A stretch of 64,000 nucleotides of DNA from Pseudomonadota bacterium. Its GTDB lineage: Bacteria > Pseudomonadota > Gammaproteobacteria > Burkholderiales > Rhodocyclaceae. The notes beneath the pieces were generated by a model, which was given only the letters and a program-made list of their open reading frames with translations, made no database searches and was not told where the DNA came from. Positions 16,231-24,443 of the stretch are shown piece by piece. The stretch covers positions 47,143 through 111,142 of the forward strand of contig JAGTRT010000023.1 of the NCBI GenBank assembly GCA_018261895.1, written 5' to 3'. The translations under genes were made by a program, and so were the position numbers. The first letter of the stretch is position 1. Every line of letters begins with the position of its first letter.

Positions 16231-16904
16231 CAGCCGTCCACGAGGCGGCCGTCACGCATGCCGACCACCCGATGCACGGCGCTCGACTCGACGACCAGCG
16301 GGTCGTGGCTGGTCAGCAGCACCGTCTTGCCGGCCGCCGTGAAGCCTTCGAGGATGGCCATGAATTCCCGCGACAGCGCGGTATCAAGGTTGGCCGTCGG
16401 CTCGTCGGCGATGATCACTTCCGGGTTGTTGATCAGGGCGCGGGCGATGGCAACACGCTGCTGCTCTCCGCCGGACAGCCATTCGACCTTGGCGGCGCTA
16501 CGGTGGCCGAGCTTGAGCTGGTCGAAGAGCTCGCCCGCCGCCGCGACCAGTTCGGCGCGTGGCCGGCCGGTCGGGAAGGCCGGCAGGATGACGTTTTCGA
16601 GCGCCGACAGGCCCTTGATCAGGTTGAATTGCTGGAAGACAAAGCCGAAGCTCTGGCGGCGGATGTCGGTCAGGAAGCGTTCGGGCAGGCCGGAAATATC
16701 CTCGCCCTTGAAGCGCACCCGGCCGTGGGTGGGCCGACTCAGGCAGCCGACGATGGTCAGCAGCGTGGTCTTGCCCGAACCGCTCGGGCCACGGAAGGCG
16801 GTGACCTTGCCGGCTTCAACCGTCAGATCGATGCCGTGCAGCGCCCAGTATTCGTTGGGCTGGCCCTGATTGAAGGCCTTCTTGATACTCGATAGCTCAA
16901 TCAT
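16230..16904 (-). CDS. ABC transporter ATP-binding protein, LolD/MacB type
   Basis: A 224-residue ATPase with Walker A GPSGSGKT near residues 40-47, signature LSGGEQQR near 143, and Walker B VIIADEP followed by TANLD, the pattern of the LolD/MacB/FtsE group that pairs with FtsX-like permeases. Its start overlaps the end of the permease gene by four bases. With the permease it probably drives movement of a lipoprotein or conformational work in the periplasm; a link to copper-site assembly is inferred from context only. Confidence 0.88.
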   Translation of the reverse strand: MIELSSIKKAFNQGQPNEYWALHGIDLTVEAGKVTAFRGPSGSGKTTLLTIVGCLSRPTHGRVRFKGEDISGLPERFLTDIRRQSFGFVFQQFNLIKGLSALENVILPAFPTGRPRAELVAAAGELFDQLKLGHRSAAKVEWLSGGEQQRVAIARALINNPEVIIADEPTANLDTALSREFMAILEGFTAAGKTVLLTSHDPLVVESSAVHRVVGMRDGRLVDG

Positions 16905-18034
16905 CGCATCACCGCATCGGGGTCGGTGATCGCCGCCCGCCAGATCGGCACGAGCACCGCCGCCGTGTAGGGGAACACCGTGAAGAAGAACAGGGTGGCG
17001 ATCTGCAGGCCATCGACGGCCGGAACCAGCGTGAATTTCGGGTAAAGCACCGACCAGCCCTTGAGCACCGGCTCGAATACCGCCGCGCCAAAGTGGAAGA
17101 CATGGACGTAGGCGGCAATGAAGCCGAGCAGGAAGGCGGTCAGCGAAATGAGCAGGCCCTCCCAGGTTTTCATGCGGATGACGTCGCCGGTTTCCCAGCC
17201 GATGGCCTTGAGGATGCCGATCTCCCGCTTCTCCTCGGCCGACAGCCCGGAAGCCTTCTCCCAGGCGAGGATGGCGAAGGCAAGGATGGCCCCGGCCAGG
17301 ACCGTCAGGACGATGCCCTCGCGCCAGTCGAACACGCTCTGGTAAGTGCGCAATACCTCCTCGCGCAGGATGGGGCGTGAATCGGGTAGCGCACTCGACA
17401 GTTTGGCGGCCACCGTGCGCACTTCCTGCGGGTTGGCGACAGACAGCGCGATGTCGGTGTAGTGGCCGGCCGGATATTCGAAGAACTTGCGGAAATCGTT
17501 TTCGGAAAGCAGCACGAGATCAGCCGAGAGCAGTTCCGAATCAGGCGACAGCACGCCGCTGACCTCGAAGCTGAACAGCTTGCCGGCGTAGGAGCGGAAG
17601 GAAATGGTGTTGTGCAGCGCCAGCCCACGCTCGCGGGCCAGGGCGTTACCGACCATGATGTGACCGTCGGCGATTTCTTCGGCCGGCCGCGCCATGAAGG
17701 TGTAGTTGGCCTTGACCACCGGGTCGTAGTAATAGCCCCAGAGCCGCCCTTCCGTCTTCTGCACGCCGCGGATGCGGCCGATCTTGTCGAGATAGCCGGG
17801 CGGGATCAGGTCATGACGGCCGGCCACCATGCGCTGCAAAATCACTTCCGGCGAACCGGCCAGAACGAAGGTCGCTTCGGTGCGCAGGGCCTGCGTGAAT
17901 AGCGTCAGCGAGGCCAGCACGAAGACAAGCAGCGTGTAGGCCAGCAGCAGGCCGATGTTTTTCGTCTTGCGCCGGGCCAGCGAGGCCAGCGTGAAATCAA
18001 TCAGGTGACGTTGTTTTTCCAGCCAGATGCGCAT
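16901..18034 (-). CDS. ABC transporter permease, FtsX/MacB type
   Basis: A 377-residue protein with one N-terminal membrane segment (NIGLLLAYTLLVFVLASLTLF), a large periplasmic domain from about residue 50 to 245, and three C-terminal segments, the layout of FtsX-like permeases. The conserved cytoplasmic piece EKREIGILKAIGWETGDVI lies near residue 270. It pairs with the ATPase that overlaps its 3' end. Its start lies inside the end of the preceding 110-residue gene (38-base overlap). Confidence 0.85.
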   Translation of the reverse strand: MRIWLEKQRHLIDFTLASLARRKTKNIGLLLAYTLLVFVLASLTLFTQALRTEATFVLAGSPEVILQRMVAGRHDLIPPGYLDKIGRIRGVQKTEGRLWGYYYDPVVKANYTFMARPAEEIADGHIMVGNALARERGLALHNTISFRSYAGKLFSFEVSGVLSPDSELLSADLVLLSENDFRKFFEYPAGHYTDIALSVANPQEVRTVAAKLSSALPDSRPILREEVLRTYQSVFDWREGIVLTVLAGAILAFAILAWEKASGLSAEEKREIGILKAIGWETGDVIRMKTWEGLLISLTAFLLGFIAAYVHVFHFGAAVFEPVLKGWSVLYPKFTLVPAVDGLQIATLFFFTVFPYTAAVLVPIWRAAITDPDAVMR

Positions 18035-18329
18035 GGGATTGGGTCAGGATAGCCGGGGGAGGCAGCAGCGAGCCGCTGGGAAAATGGTCGAAAGCGCCGG
18101 GATGATCCTGCAAGGCCGAATGCAGGTCGGCCTGGGTCGGGTGGCGGGTGTAGCGGGCTTCGGTGAATAGCGCCAAGTCAGTCAGGCCGAGTTTTTCGAC
18201 CAGCGCGCGGTTGGCGGTCACCTTTGGCGAGTCTTCGACGGTCAACCGGAAAAAATGCCCAAAAATGAAAAGACAAATCGCAACCAGAACCGCCAGAAAA
18301 CCAAGCGCCAGCGACGATGGTCGCATCAC
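17997..18329 (-). CDS. Small membrane-anchored hypothetical protein carrying a repeat copy
   Basis: A 110-residue protein: one N-terminal membrane segment (residues about 7-25), then a mostly hydrophilic tail. The end of the membrane segment, FGHFFRLTVE, is encoded by a copy of the 33-bp repeat. No family is recognised. It overlaps the Sco gene by four bases upstream and the permease downstream, so it is co-transcribed. The overlap with the permease is unusually long (38 bases), so either this stop or the permease start could be adjusted. Confidence 0.55.
   Translation of the reverse strand: MMRPSSLALGFLAVLVAICLFIFGHFFRLTVEDSPKVTANRALVEKLGLTDLALFTEARYTRHPTQADLHSALQDHPGAFDHFPSGSLLPPPAILTQSHAHLAGKTTSPD
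18238..18270 (-). repeat. 33-bp dispersed repeat, copy 3 (in frame)
   Basis: Lies inside the 110-residue gene and encodes FGHFFRLTV there. Confidence 0.85.
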
Positions 18330-18904
18330 AGCAACCTCCGGACGACCGCCAGCACCTTTTCGTTTGACGCACCCAGTTCGAGCACGGCGGCCAACTGCCC
18401 ATCCGGCCCGACGACGTAGGTCGAAGTCGTGTGATCGACGGAATAACTGCCATCGGCGCCCGCCGGCTGCTTCACATACCCCGCGCCGAATGCCTTCGAC
18501 AGCGCCGCGATCTGCTCGGGCGAGCCGGTCGCGCCGATCATCTCAGGGTGGAAAAACGCCGTGTATTCCTTCAAATGCGCGACGCTGTCACGCTCCGGAT
18601 CGACCGAAATCATGATCAGCCGCACCCTGTCCCGCTCCGCCTCGCTCAAGGCCTTCAGCACCTGCCCGCCCGAGGCCAGCGAAGCCGGGCAAATGTCCGG
18701 ACAATGCGTGTAGCCGAAATAAACCAGCAGCACCTTGCCGCGCAGGGCTTTCGAATCGACCGGCCCGGCCGCAGACTGCAGAACGAAATCGCCCCCCGCC
18801 GGCAATCCGGGCGTGCGCGCCTGGGCAGCGCCGCGCAACAGCATGGCAGCCGCCAACAAAACCGCCAGCCCCAGCGCCACGCCGATCAACCAATACTTTT
18901 TCAT
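18326..18904 (-). CDS. Sco/SenC family copper chaperone
   Basis: Membrane-anchored thioredoxin-fold protein that delivers copper to CuA-type sites of cytochrome oxidase or nitrous oxide reductase. From the ATG at 18904 it has 192 residues: an N-terminal anchor (about 5-24), the copper motif CPDIC (Cys68, Cys72) and the distal ligand His158 in SVDHTTSTYVVGPDG. All three copper ligands are present. It heads the tightly overlapping gene run down to the CPx ATPase; an intrinsic terminator separates it from the small gene upstream. Confidence 0.92.
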   Translation of the reverse strand: MKKYWLIGVALGLAVLLAAAMLLRGAAQARTPGLPAGGDFVLQSAAGPVDSKALRGKVLLVYFGYTHCPDICPASLASGGQVLKALSEAERDRVRLIMISVDPERDSVAHLKEYTAFFHPEMIGATGSPEQIAALSKAFGAGYVKQPAGADGSYSVDHTTSTYVVGPDGQLAAVLELGASNEKVLAVVRRLL

Positions 18905-18920
18905 AGTCGGGAAAAACAAA

Positions 18921-18941
18921 AGGCAGACCCGAAGTCTGCCT
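18921..18941 (-). terminator. Intrinsic terminator upstream of sco
   Basis: 8-bp hairpin AGGCAGAC/GTCTGCCT; on the minus strand it is followed by TTTGTTTTT. It should end transcription of the 58-residue gene before the Sco gene. Confidence 0.75.
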
Positions 18942-18970
18942 GTTTTACTGCTCAAACGGTAGCGATCAGA

Positions 18971-19147
18971 TCAAAAACGATTCGCTGCCCGCATCAAGGC
19001 GCCACGCAAGGCGATGGTCACGCTCGACCCCAGCCCGACACGCTGCGCAACAGCCGGCAAAATAATCAACGAAGCCAGCGCAAACCCGGCCCCGAGCAAC
19101 AACGACGCCATTTCCGGCTGATTCTGAGTTTTCTGAACTGGTTTCAT
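18971..19147 (-). CDS. Small single-span membrane protein (58 residues)
   Basis: Starts MKPVQKTQNQPEMASLLLGAG; residues about 14-35 form a membrane segment and the tail is basic (RGALMRAANRF). AAGGGGG lies a few bases before the ATG. No family is recognised. It is preceded at 57 bases by a triple TGCGACA/TGTCGCA palindrome and followed by a terminator, so it appears to be a separately regulated transcript upstream of sco. A redox-controlled small oxidase or copper accessory protein would fit, as a guess. Confidence 0.55.
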   Translation of the reverse strand: MKPVQKTQNQPEMASLLLGAGFALASLIILPAVAQRVGLGSSVTIALRGALMRAANRF

Positions 19148-19203
19148 CGGTCGCCCCCTTACGCGTATGGCGCCATGGTAGCGACCTCGGGTCCGGACGG
19201 CGA

Positions 19204-19230
19204 TGCGACATATTGTCGCAGCCTGCGACA
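19204..19230. promoter_or_regulatory. Triple half-site palindrome, RegA/RegR-like box
   Basis: TGCGACA-TAT-TGTCGCA-GCC-TGCGACA: two overlapping palindromes. The inner GCGACATATTGTCGC agrees with the published RegR-type box (GnGRCRTTnnGnCGC) at all but one position by eye. It lies 57 bases upstream of the 58-residue gene. Confidence 0.5.
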
Positions 19231-19238
19231 CAGCAAAG

Positions 19239-19260
19239 CAAAACGGCCCCAAAAGGGGCC
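19239..19260 (-). terminator. Terminator after tRNA-Ser
   Basis: Hairpin GGCCCC-TTTT-GGGGCC followed by GTTTTG on the minus strand, 12 bases after the tRNA 3' end. Confidence 0.8.
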
Positions 19261-19271
19261 GATGCAATGTC

Positions 19272-19359
19272 TGGCGGGTCCGGTGAGATTCGAACTCACG
19301 ATGGGTTTCCCCACGCCGGTTTTCAAGACCGGTGCATTCAACCGCTCTGCCACAGACCC
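19272..19359 (-). tRNA. tRNA-Ser (UGA anticodon)
   Basis: On the minus strand it begins GGGTCTGTGGCAGAGCGG and ends CGGACCCGCCA with CCA encoded. The acceptor stem GGGTCTG/CGGACCC pairs with one wobble. The anticodon loop CTTGAAA gives anticodon TGA, and there is a long variable arm as expected for a class II serine tRNA. The T loop reads TTCGAAT. Confidence 0.96.
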
Positions 19360-19488
19360 GGAAGGCGCGCATGATATCACAGTCACCACCGGTACAATCC
19401 GATACAAAAGCGCACAGGAGTCATTGAAACTTCACCCCTCCTCCGTTAGTCTTAGTCATTGTCGAAACAACACAAAGGAGTTTCCTGC

Positions 19489-20181
19489 ATGAACACCAAC
19501 TTCGAGATTGCCAATCAGGGCTCTGCGGAGCTAGCACTGCAGCAGAACCGTGTTCTGCGCAACACCTACATGCTGCTCGGCCTCTCCATGGTACCGACGG
19601 TTATTGGCGCACTGGTCGGTATCCAGATGGGGTTCAGCTTCTTTGCGGGCAGCCCGTTCATCTCCTTCCTGCTCTTCATGGGCATCGCCATCGGCTTCAT
19701 GTGGGGCATCGAGAAGAACAAGGATAGCGGACTGGGCGTGGCCCTGCTGCTTGGTTTCACCTTCTTCATGGGTCTGATGCTGTCGCGCATCCTGCAGGTC
19801 GCCCTTGGCTTCTCCAATGGCGGAACGATGATCGCCATGGCCGCGGCTGGCACGGGTGCCATCTTCTTCACGATGTCGTCCATCGCTGCCGTCAGCAAGC
19901 GTGATTTCTCCGGCATGGGCAAGTTCCTGTTTGCTGGCGTGATCCTTGTCCTGCTGGCTGCCGTGGCCAACATCTTCTTCCAGATTCCTGCGTTGTCGCT
20001 GACGATCGCAGTGGCTGTGGTCGGCATCTTCTCGGCCTACATCCTCTACGACATCAGCCGCATTGTTCAGGGCGGAGAAACCAACTACGTCAGCGCAACC
20101 CTGGCCGTTTATCTGGACATTTACAATGTCTTCGTCGGCCTGCTGCAGTTGATCATGGCGCTTACCGGCGAACGCGACTAA
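19489..20181 (+). CDS. Bax inhibitor-1/YccA family membrane protein
   Basis: A 230-residue protein with seven hydrophobic segments and the family's closing pattern: YILYDISRIVQGGETNYVSATLAVYLDIYNVFVGLLQLI, whose acidic residues belong to the BI-1 pore region. E. coli YccA, a relative, interacts with the FtsH protease. The ATG at 19489 follows AAAGGAG at 8 bases; a longer frame starts at 19459 but lacks a site. A strong terminator lies 20 bases after the stop. Confidence 0.92.
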   Translation: MNTNFEIANQGSAELALQQNRVLRNTYMLLGLSMVPTVIGALVGIQMGFSFFAGSPFISFLLFMGIAIGFMWGIEKNKDSGLGVALLLGFTFFMGLMLSRILQVALGFSNGGTMIAMAAAGTGAIFFTMSSIAAVSKRDFSGMGKFLFAGVILVLLAAVANIFFQIPALSLTIAVAVVGIFSAYILYDISRIVQGGETNYVSATLAVYLDIYNVFVGLLQLIMALTGERD

Positions 20182-20200
20182 CGCGTTGTTCCAGCAGATC

Positions 20201-20229
20201 AAAAAGGCGGCCAAGGCCGCCTTTTTTTT
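20201..20229. terminator. Bidirectional intrinsic terminator
   Basis: AAAAAGGCGGCC-AA-GGCCGCCTTTTTTTT: a 7-bp GC stem with A and T tracts on either side, shared by the convergent YccA-like and rlmD genes. Confidence 0.92.
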
Positions 20230-20247
20230 GCGCCCGCCAATTGGCTC

Positions 20248-21552
20248 CTATGGGCGCTCGAAGAGCGCGATTGACTCGACGTGCGCCGTATGCGGGAACA
20301 TATTGACCGCGCCTGCAGCAATGAAACGATAACCCTTCGTGGCCACCAGCACGGCCGCATCTCGCGCCAGCGTAGCCGGGTTGCAGGAAACATAGACGAT
20401 ACGCTTCGGCGCATCTGCACCCAGGGCGCGAACCAGTTCGATCGCCCCCTCACGCGGCGGATCGATCAGCATCTTGTCAAAGCGACCAAGGGCCGCCAGG
20501 GATTGCTCAGTACACTCGAACAGGTTGGCGACGCCAAACTCCACCGCGCCTGCCAGACCATTTGCCTTCGCGCTCTCCTGCCCACGCCTGACCAGTGCCG
20601 GACTCCCCTCGACGCCGACGACCGACGCCCCGGAGCGGGCAATCGGCAGCGTAAAGTTGCCCAGGCCGCAAAACATGTCGGCAATCCGCTCGCCAGGCTG
20701 CGGATCGAGCAGGCGTAAGGCACGACGAACCAGGACCTGATTCACCGCGTGATTGACCTGCGTAAAATCGGTCGGCTTGAACTCAAATTCCAGGCCGAAC
20801 TCGGGCAAACCATACGTCAGACGTCGATCATCCTGCGGATAAAAGCGATAGGCCGTATCCGGCCCTTTGGGCTGAAGGAAAAAGACAACGTCGTGCCGAT
20901 CGGCAAATTGGCGCAGCAACTGCTCATCCTTGGCACTTAATGGCATCAGGATGCGCAAAACCAGCGTCGTGCAAACCTCGCCAACCGCAATCTCGATCTG
21001 CGGCAGGCGCTCGGAAATGGACAACGCTGCAACCAGATCCCGAAGTGGCATGAGGAGCGCCGACACATGCGGCGGGAGGATGGCACAGGTCCGGATATCG
21101 GCGATGTAACTGCTCCGCCACTCATGAAACCCGATCAATACCCCGCCCTTGCTCGGAATGTTTCTGACACCAAGACGGGCACGATGCCGGTAGCCCCACG
21201 GTGAGCCATGGATTGCGGGCAACATGGTCTCCGGACGAACCCGCCCGATATGCCAGAGGCTATCCTCAAGAACCCGCTGTTTGGCAGCGACCTGGGCCGA
21301 GTGATCCATATGCTGCATGGCACAGCCGCCGCAAATGCCAAAATGCGGACAACGCGGCTCGACGCGCGCGTTCGATGGCTTCAGAACCTTGACCAGATGC
21401 GCCAGTTCAAACTTCGGCTTTCTTCGGAAACTGGCATATTCAACAGTCTCGCCGGGCAATGCGCCATCGACAAAAATAGCTTTGCCCTCGTGGCGGGTAA
21501 TGCCCCGCGCCTCATGGTCGAGCGATTCGATGGTCCCGAGCGGCACGGTCAA
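20248..21552 (-). CDS. rlmD: 23S rRNA (uracil1939-C5)-methyltransferase
   Basis: SAM-dependent tRNA/rRNA m5U methyltransferase family, with a TRAM-like N-terminal domain. The 434-residue protein shows the [4Fe-4S] cluster residues Cys68, Cys74 and Cys77 (in [10 protein letters not shown]), the SAM-binding region with [12 protein letters not shown], and the catalytic nucleophile motif [13 protein letters not shown] near residue 388. The Fe-S cysteines and the length favour RlmD over RlmC or TrmA. It is divergent from the plus-strand gene at 21597. Confidence 0.9.
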   Translation of the reverse strand: MTVPLGTIESLDHEARGITRHEGKAIFVDGALPGETVEYASFRRKPKFELAHLVKVLKPSNARVEPRCPHFGICGGCAMQHMDHSAQVAAKQRVLEDSLWHIGRVRPETMLPAIHGSPWGYRHRARLGVRNIPSKGGVLIGFHEWRSSYIADIRTCAILPPHVSALLMPLRDLVAALSISERLPQIEIAVGEVCTTLVLRILMPLSAKDEQLLRQFADRHDVVFFLQPKGPDTAYRFYPQDDRRLTYGLPEFGLEFEFKPTDFTQVNHAVNQVLVRRALRLLDPQPGERIADMFCGLGNFTLPIARSGASVVGVEGSPALVRRGQESAKANGLAGAVEFGVANLFECTEQSLAALGRFDKMLIDPPREGAIELVRALGADAPKRIVYVSCNPATLARDAAVLVATKGYRFIAAGAVNMFPHTAHVESIALFERP

Positions 21553-21596
21553 CTCCGAAAAAGCGCGAATTCTATCAATCGGTTACACTATGCGCC

Positions 21597-22073
21597 ATGG
21601 CTCGCGAACTGATTACCTCCTGGGCAGACTACCAACTGGCACTGGACCGCCTCCTGGCCATTGCCTGCCACAAGATATCGATCTATGACGAAGACATCGC
21701 GTCATTGAAACTCGATTCGGATGCCCGGATGCTCCACGTGAAGCGCATCCTCCAGTCCGGACAGGGTGAAACACTGCAAATCGCTGTCCGCAACAGCAGC
21801 CTCATTCGTCAAAAGCATCCGCAACTCCTTACGCTGCTGGCCACCTACGGCCATCGCGCATCGGCTCATCAAACTCCGCCACAACTCTCGCATCTGCGTG
21901 ACAGCATGATCCTTGTCGACGACAAGCATGCGCTGATCCGATTCGAGCGAGACCTGCCCCGCAGCAAGCTGCTGATTGACGAAATCGATGAGGTCCGGCC
22001 CTACCTGACCCGATTCAAGGAAATCTGGGCGGAAAATGGCGAAAGCATTTCCGGTACGGTCCTTGGACTCTAA
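21597..22073 (+). CDS. Hypothetical protein (158 residues)
   Basis: A cytoplasmic protein with no signal or membrane segment. It begins MARELITSWADYQLALDRLLA and ends DEIRPYL-like (DEVRPYLTRFKEIWAENGESIS). It resembles a small uncharacterised domain (possibly DUF7931) with a phospholipase D-like single-domain fold, but no HKD motif is visible. It is divergent from rlmD and is followed by the lipoprotein gene after about 135 bases. Confidence 0.7.
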   Translation: MARELITSWADYQLALDRLLAIACHKISIYDEDIASLKLDSDARMLHVKRILQSGQGETLQIAVRNSSLIRQKHPQLLTLLATYGHRASAHQTPPQLSHLRDSMILVDDKHALIRFERDLPRSKLLIDEIDEVRPYLTRFKEIWAENGESISGTVLGL

Positions 22074-22127
22074 TACAACGCCTCGATACCGCACTGCAGC
22101 ACGACTCGCCCACGCAAAATAAATTGT

Positions 22128-22136
22128 TGCTATAAT
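22128..22136 (+). promoter_or_regulatory. Extended -10 promoter for the Ala/Pro lipoprotein
   Basis: TGC followed by TATAAT (TGnTATAAT). The -35 region is poor, as is usual for extended -10 promoters. The predicted start near 22143 gives a leader of about 67 bases. Confidence 0.5.
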
Positions 22137-22209
22137 TGCAGACTGATTAGGTAGCTCCTGATCTCTGATCAATTAAGATTTTGTTGCCTCTTGTCGATAA
22201 GGAAATCTC

Positions 22210-22467
22210 ATGAATAAGTCTCTTCTCGTTGCTGCTCTGCTCGCCGTTGCCCTGTCTGCTTGTGGCAAGAAGCCGGAAGCCCCGGCTGCTGCTCCTGCTC
22301 CGGCCCCGGCTGCTGCCGCTCCGGCCCCGGCTGCTGAACCCGCAAAGCCGGCTGAAGCCGCTGCTCCGGCTGCCGCCCCGGCTGCCGCTCCGGCTGCTGA
22401 AGCTGCCAAGCCGGCTGAAGCTGCTGCTCCGGCCGCTGCTCCGGCTGCTGACGCCGCCAAGAAGTAA
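22210..22467 (+). CDS. Ala/Pro-rich small lipoprotein
   Basis: An 85-residue protein with signal peptide and lipobox LSAC (Cys18), then a low-complexity tail made of Ala-Pro runs broken by Glu-Pro-Ala-Lys-Pro-Ala-Glu units. The tail is likely extended and may span the periplasm or cell wall, like other Ala/Pro-rich spacer lipoproteins. Nothing points to a catalytic role. The GCx-biased repeat DNA could be unstable. It has its own promoter-like element and a strong terminator. Confidence 0.75.
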   Translation: MNKSLLVAALLAVALSACGKKPEAPAAAPAPAPAAAAPAPAAEPAKPAEAAAPAAAPAAAPAAEAAKPAEAAAPAAAPAADAAKK

Positions 22468-22484
22468 TCTTCTTGCATGAAAAG

Positions 22485-22510
22485 AAAACGGGGCTTCGGC
22501 CCCGTTTTTT
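22485..22510 (+). terminator. Intrinsic terminator
   Basis: ACGGGGC-TTCG-GCCCCGT hairpin with a stable TTCG loop followed by six T, 18 bases after the lipoprotein stop. Confidence 0.93.
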
Positions 22511-22529
22511 ATGTCCTGAGTAGCCAGGA

Positions 22530-23297
22530 TCAGGCGATCGTTCGCCAGTCAAATCCCCGATCGGGTGTTGCAATGCCAACCCAGTCCGCTGAACATCCCA
22601 GCGCGTCAGCAACAGCAGCTACAACCAGTTCAGGTCGATTGTTTTGTTCGCTCAAATGCGCCGCGACCAAAGACTGCAAGCCAGAACAGTCAATCTCCCC
22701 AAGCAGCGACGCGGCAACCAGATTCTCCAAATGTCCATAGCGACCTGCAATTCGTCGCTTCAAGGATGCGGGATAAGTCGAATGCGCCAACATCCCGGCA
22801 TCGTGATTGAACTCCAGCACCAAGCCATGACAGCCTGACAGCATATCGCACACATGCGGGGTCGGTTCGCCGATATCGGTCAACACCCCAAGCCGGATGC
22901 CATTTCCCGAGAAGACAAATTGAACCGGCTCGCGCGTATCGTGGGGAACAGGAAATGGTTGAACCTCAAGACCGCCAACAGAAAACGGCCGATGGCTGTC
23001 GATGATGTGCAAATCCAGCCCCGAATCAGCCTCTCGACTCCCAACCCAGGTGCCATGGGTCATCCATACCGGCAATTCAAATTTGCGCGCGAGGCGAAAG
23101 ACCCCACCGATATGGTCGCCATGTTCATGGGTCACCAGAATCCCCGACAGATCTGAAGGGGAGCGCCCTCGCTTTTCAAGACGCGCCAGCGTCTCGCGCA
23201 GCCCGAAGCCGCAATCAAGCATCAGGCAGGTTGCCTCATGCTCGACAAGCAGCGCATTTCCAGCGCTGCCGCTGCCGAGCGAGGCAAAACGAATCAC
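22530..23297 (-). CDS. MBL-fold metallo-hydrolase, YycJ/WalJ-like
   Basis: A 255-residue beta-lactamase-fold hydrolase with the metal motif THEHGDHIGG (near residues 53-62) and a C-terminal HS/TYP segment as in YycJ-type exonucleases. The N-terminal FASLGSGSAGNALLVE is typical of this subgroup. It probably acts as a nuclease or phosphodiesterase with two metal ions. Its start overlaps the bamC stop by four bases, so both are likely made from one transcript. Confidence 0.8.
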   Translation of the reverse strand: MIRFASLGSGSAGNALLVEHEATCLMLDCGFGLRETLARLEKRGRSPSDLSGILVTHEHGDHIGGVFRLARKFELPVWMTHGTWVGSREADSGLDLHIIDSHRPFSVGGLEVQPFPVPHDTREPVQFVFSGNGIRLGVLTDIGEPTPHVCDMLSGCHGLVLEFNHDAGMLAHSTYPASLKRRIAGRYGHLENLVAASLLGEIDCSGLQSLVAAHLSEQNNRPELVVAAVADALGCSADWVGIATPDRGFDWRTIA

Positions 23298-24427
23298 TGC
23301 AATTGTTGCAAGAGCAAGGCTAGGATTTTCTTGGCGGTCTCGGATTTGTCGGTGCCGCCCTCGTTGGTCAGCACCTTGACGACACTCTGATCACCCGCGT
23401 CGCTGACATAAATCCGGTACTGAACCTTGGAACTGGCAGGAGGCTCACTACTCTTCCAGAATGCCAGCTTAGACAGGAAACCGTCGTCTTTCTTGCTGCG
23501 GTTATCCAGTTCGGGATCGACGTAGCGAACGAAATACAATCCACGCGAACGATCACGATCCTCAACCGTGAATCCAACACGGTCAAGCGCCAAGCCAACG
23601 CGGCGCCATGCCCGATCGAAACGTTCAAGAACCTCCAGCGTTCCGCTACCGTCATCAGCCTTGGCCAGTTTGGCACGCGGTTCCGCCTTGGCAGAAGCGA
23701 GAGAAGCCTCTGCTCGCTTCTCCTCCGAGCCAAGACGAACCATCAAGCGGCGAAGCATCTCGGCTTCAAGTTCAGGATCGGCCGCACGAGGCTGCCAGCG
23801 CGTATCGTCCTTGGCCGAAGAGGTATATACCTCCTCCATGGCACGATGGCTGATGAAAACATCTGTTGTACCGGGGGTCGCCCCCGGCTCAAAGCGCGTC
23901 CTGAACTTGTCGCGCTCACCCGTCGAATAAAGAGAATCCAGCAAGCGCCCCAGCGCATTACGAACGAAATCGTCACCAATCTTGGCGCGATTTTCGGCCC
24001 AGTCAGTTTCCATCACGCCTGCTTCAGGACGCTCGATGGAAACGATGAACCCGGTTTCCTGCCAGAAGTCCTTGACCGTATCCCACAATTTGTCGGCGGG
24101 CGCAGCAACCACCAGCCAGCGCTGGTTCCCCGAGCGCTCGACACGGACTTTGTCCACCTGCGGCAAAACCACTCCGTTTTGCGCCTGTGCCTGCGGCGTA
24201 CGGTCTGCACTGTAGGCCGAGAAGGTCGCGCTGCCCTTGCCACCTGCAACATCGGGCACCAGATAGCGATCATCCCGCGCGATCTGGGACAGATCGGGGG
24301 GCACTTCAAGGCTGGGTACCTTGCCCGCAGATTTGTATTCAATCTTGCGGGAATCAGGAAGGGCGCTACAACCAGCCAGCGTAATCGCCAGCAACGAAAG
24401 GGAAAGGCCAGAAAGCCGACAATTCAT
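23294..24427 (-). CDS. bamC: Outer membrane assembly lipoprotein BamC
   Basis: Lipoprotein of the BAM complex that inserts beta-barrel proteins into the outer membrane. From the ATG at 24427 it has 377 residues, with lipobox LAGC (Cys20), the extended N-terminal segment with YKSAGKVPSLEVPPDLSQ that contacts BamD, and two helix-grip domains. A longer frame starting at 24499 runs into dapA and is unlikely. The gene sits directly downstream of dapA, as in many proteobacteria (dapA-bamC). Confidence 0.92.
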   Translation of the reverse strand: MNCRLSGLSLSLLAITLAGCSALPDSRKIEYKSAGKVPSLEVPPDLSQIARDDRYLVPDVAGGKGSATFSAYSADRTPQAQAQNGVVLPQVDKVRVERSGNQRWLVVAAPADKLWDTVKDFWQETGFIVSIERPEAGVMETDWAENRAKIGDDFVRNALGRLLDSLYSTGERDKFRTRFEPGATPGTTDVFISHRAMEEVYTSSAKDDTRWQPRAADPELEAEMLRRLMVRLGSEEKRAEASLASAKAEPRAKLAKADDGSGTLEVLERFDRAWRRVGLALDRVGFTVEDRDRSRGLYFVRYVDPELDNRSKKDDGFLSKLAFWKSSEPPASSKVQYRIYVSDAGDQSVVKVLTNEGGTDKSETAKKILALLLQQLQ

Positions 24428-24443
24428 GTTTTCTTTACTCCGC

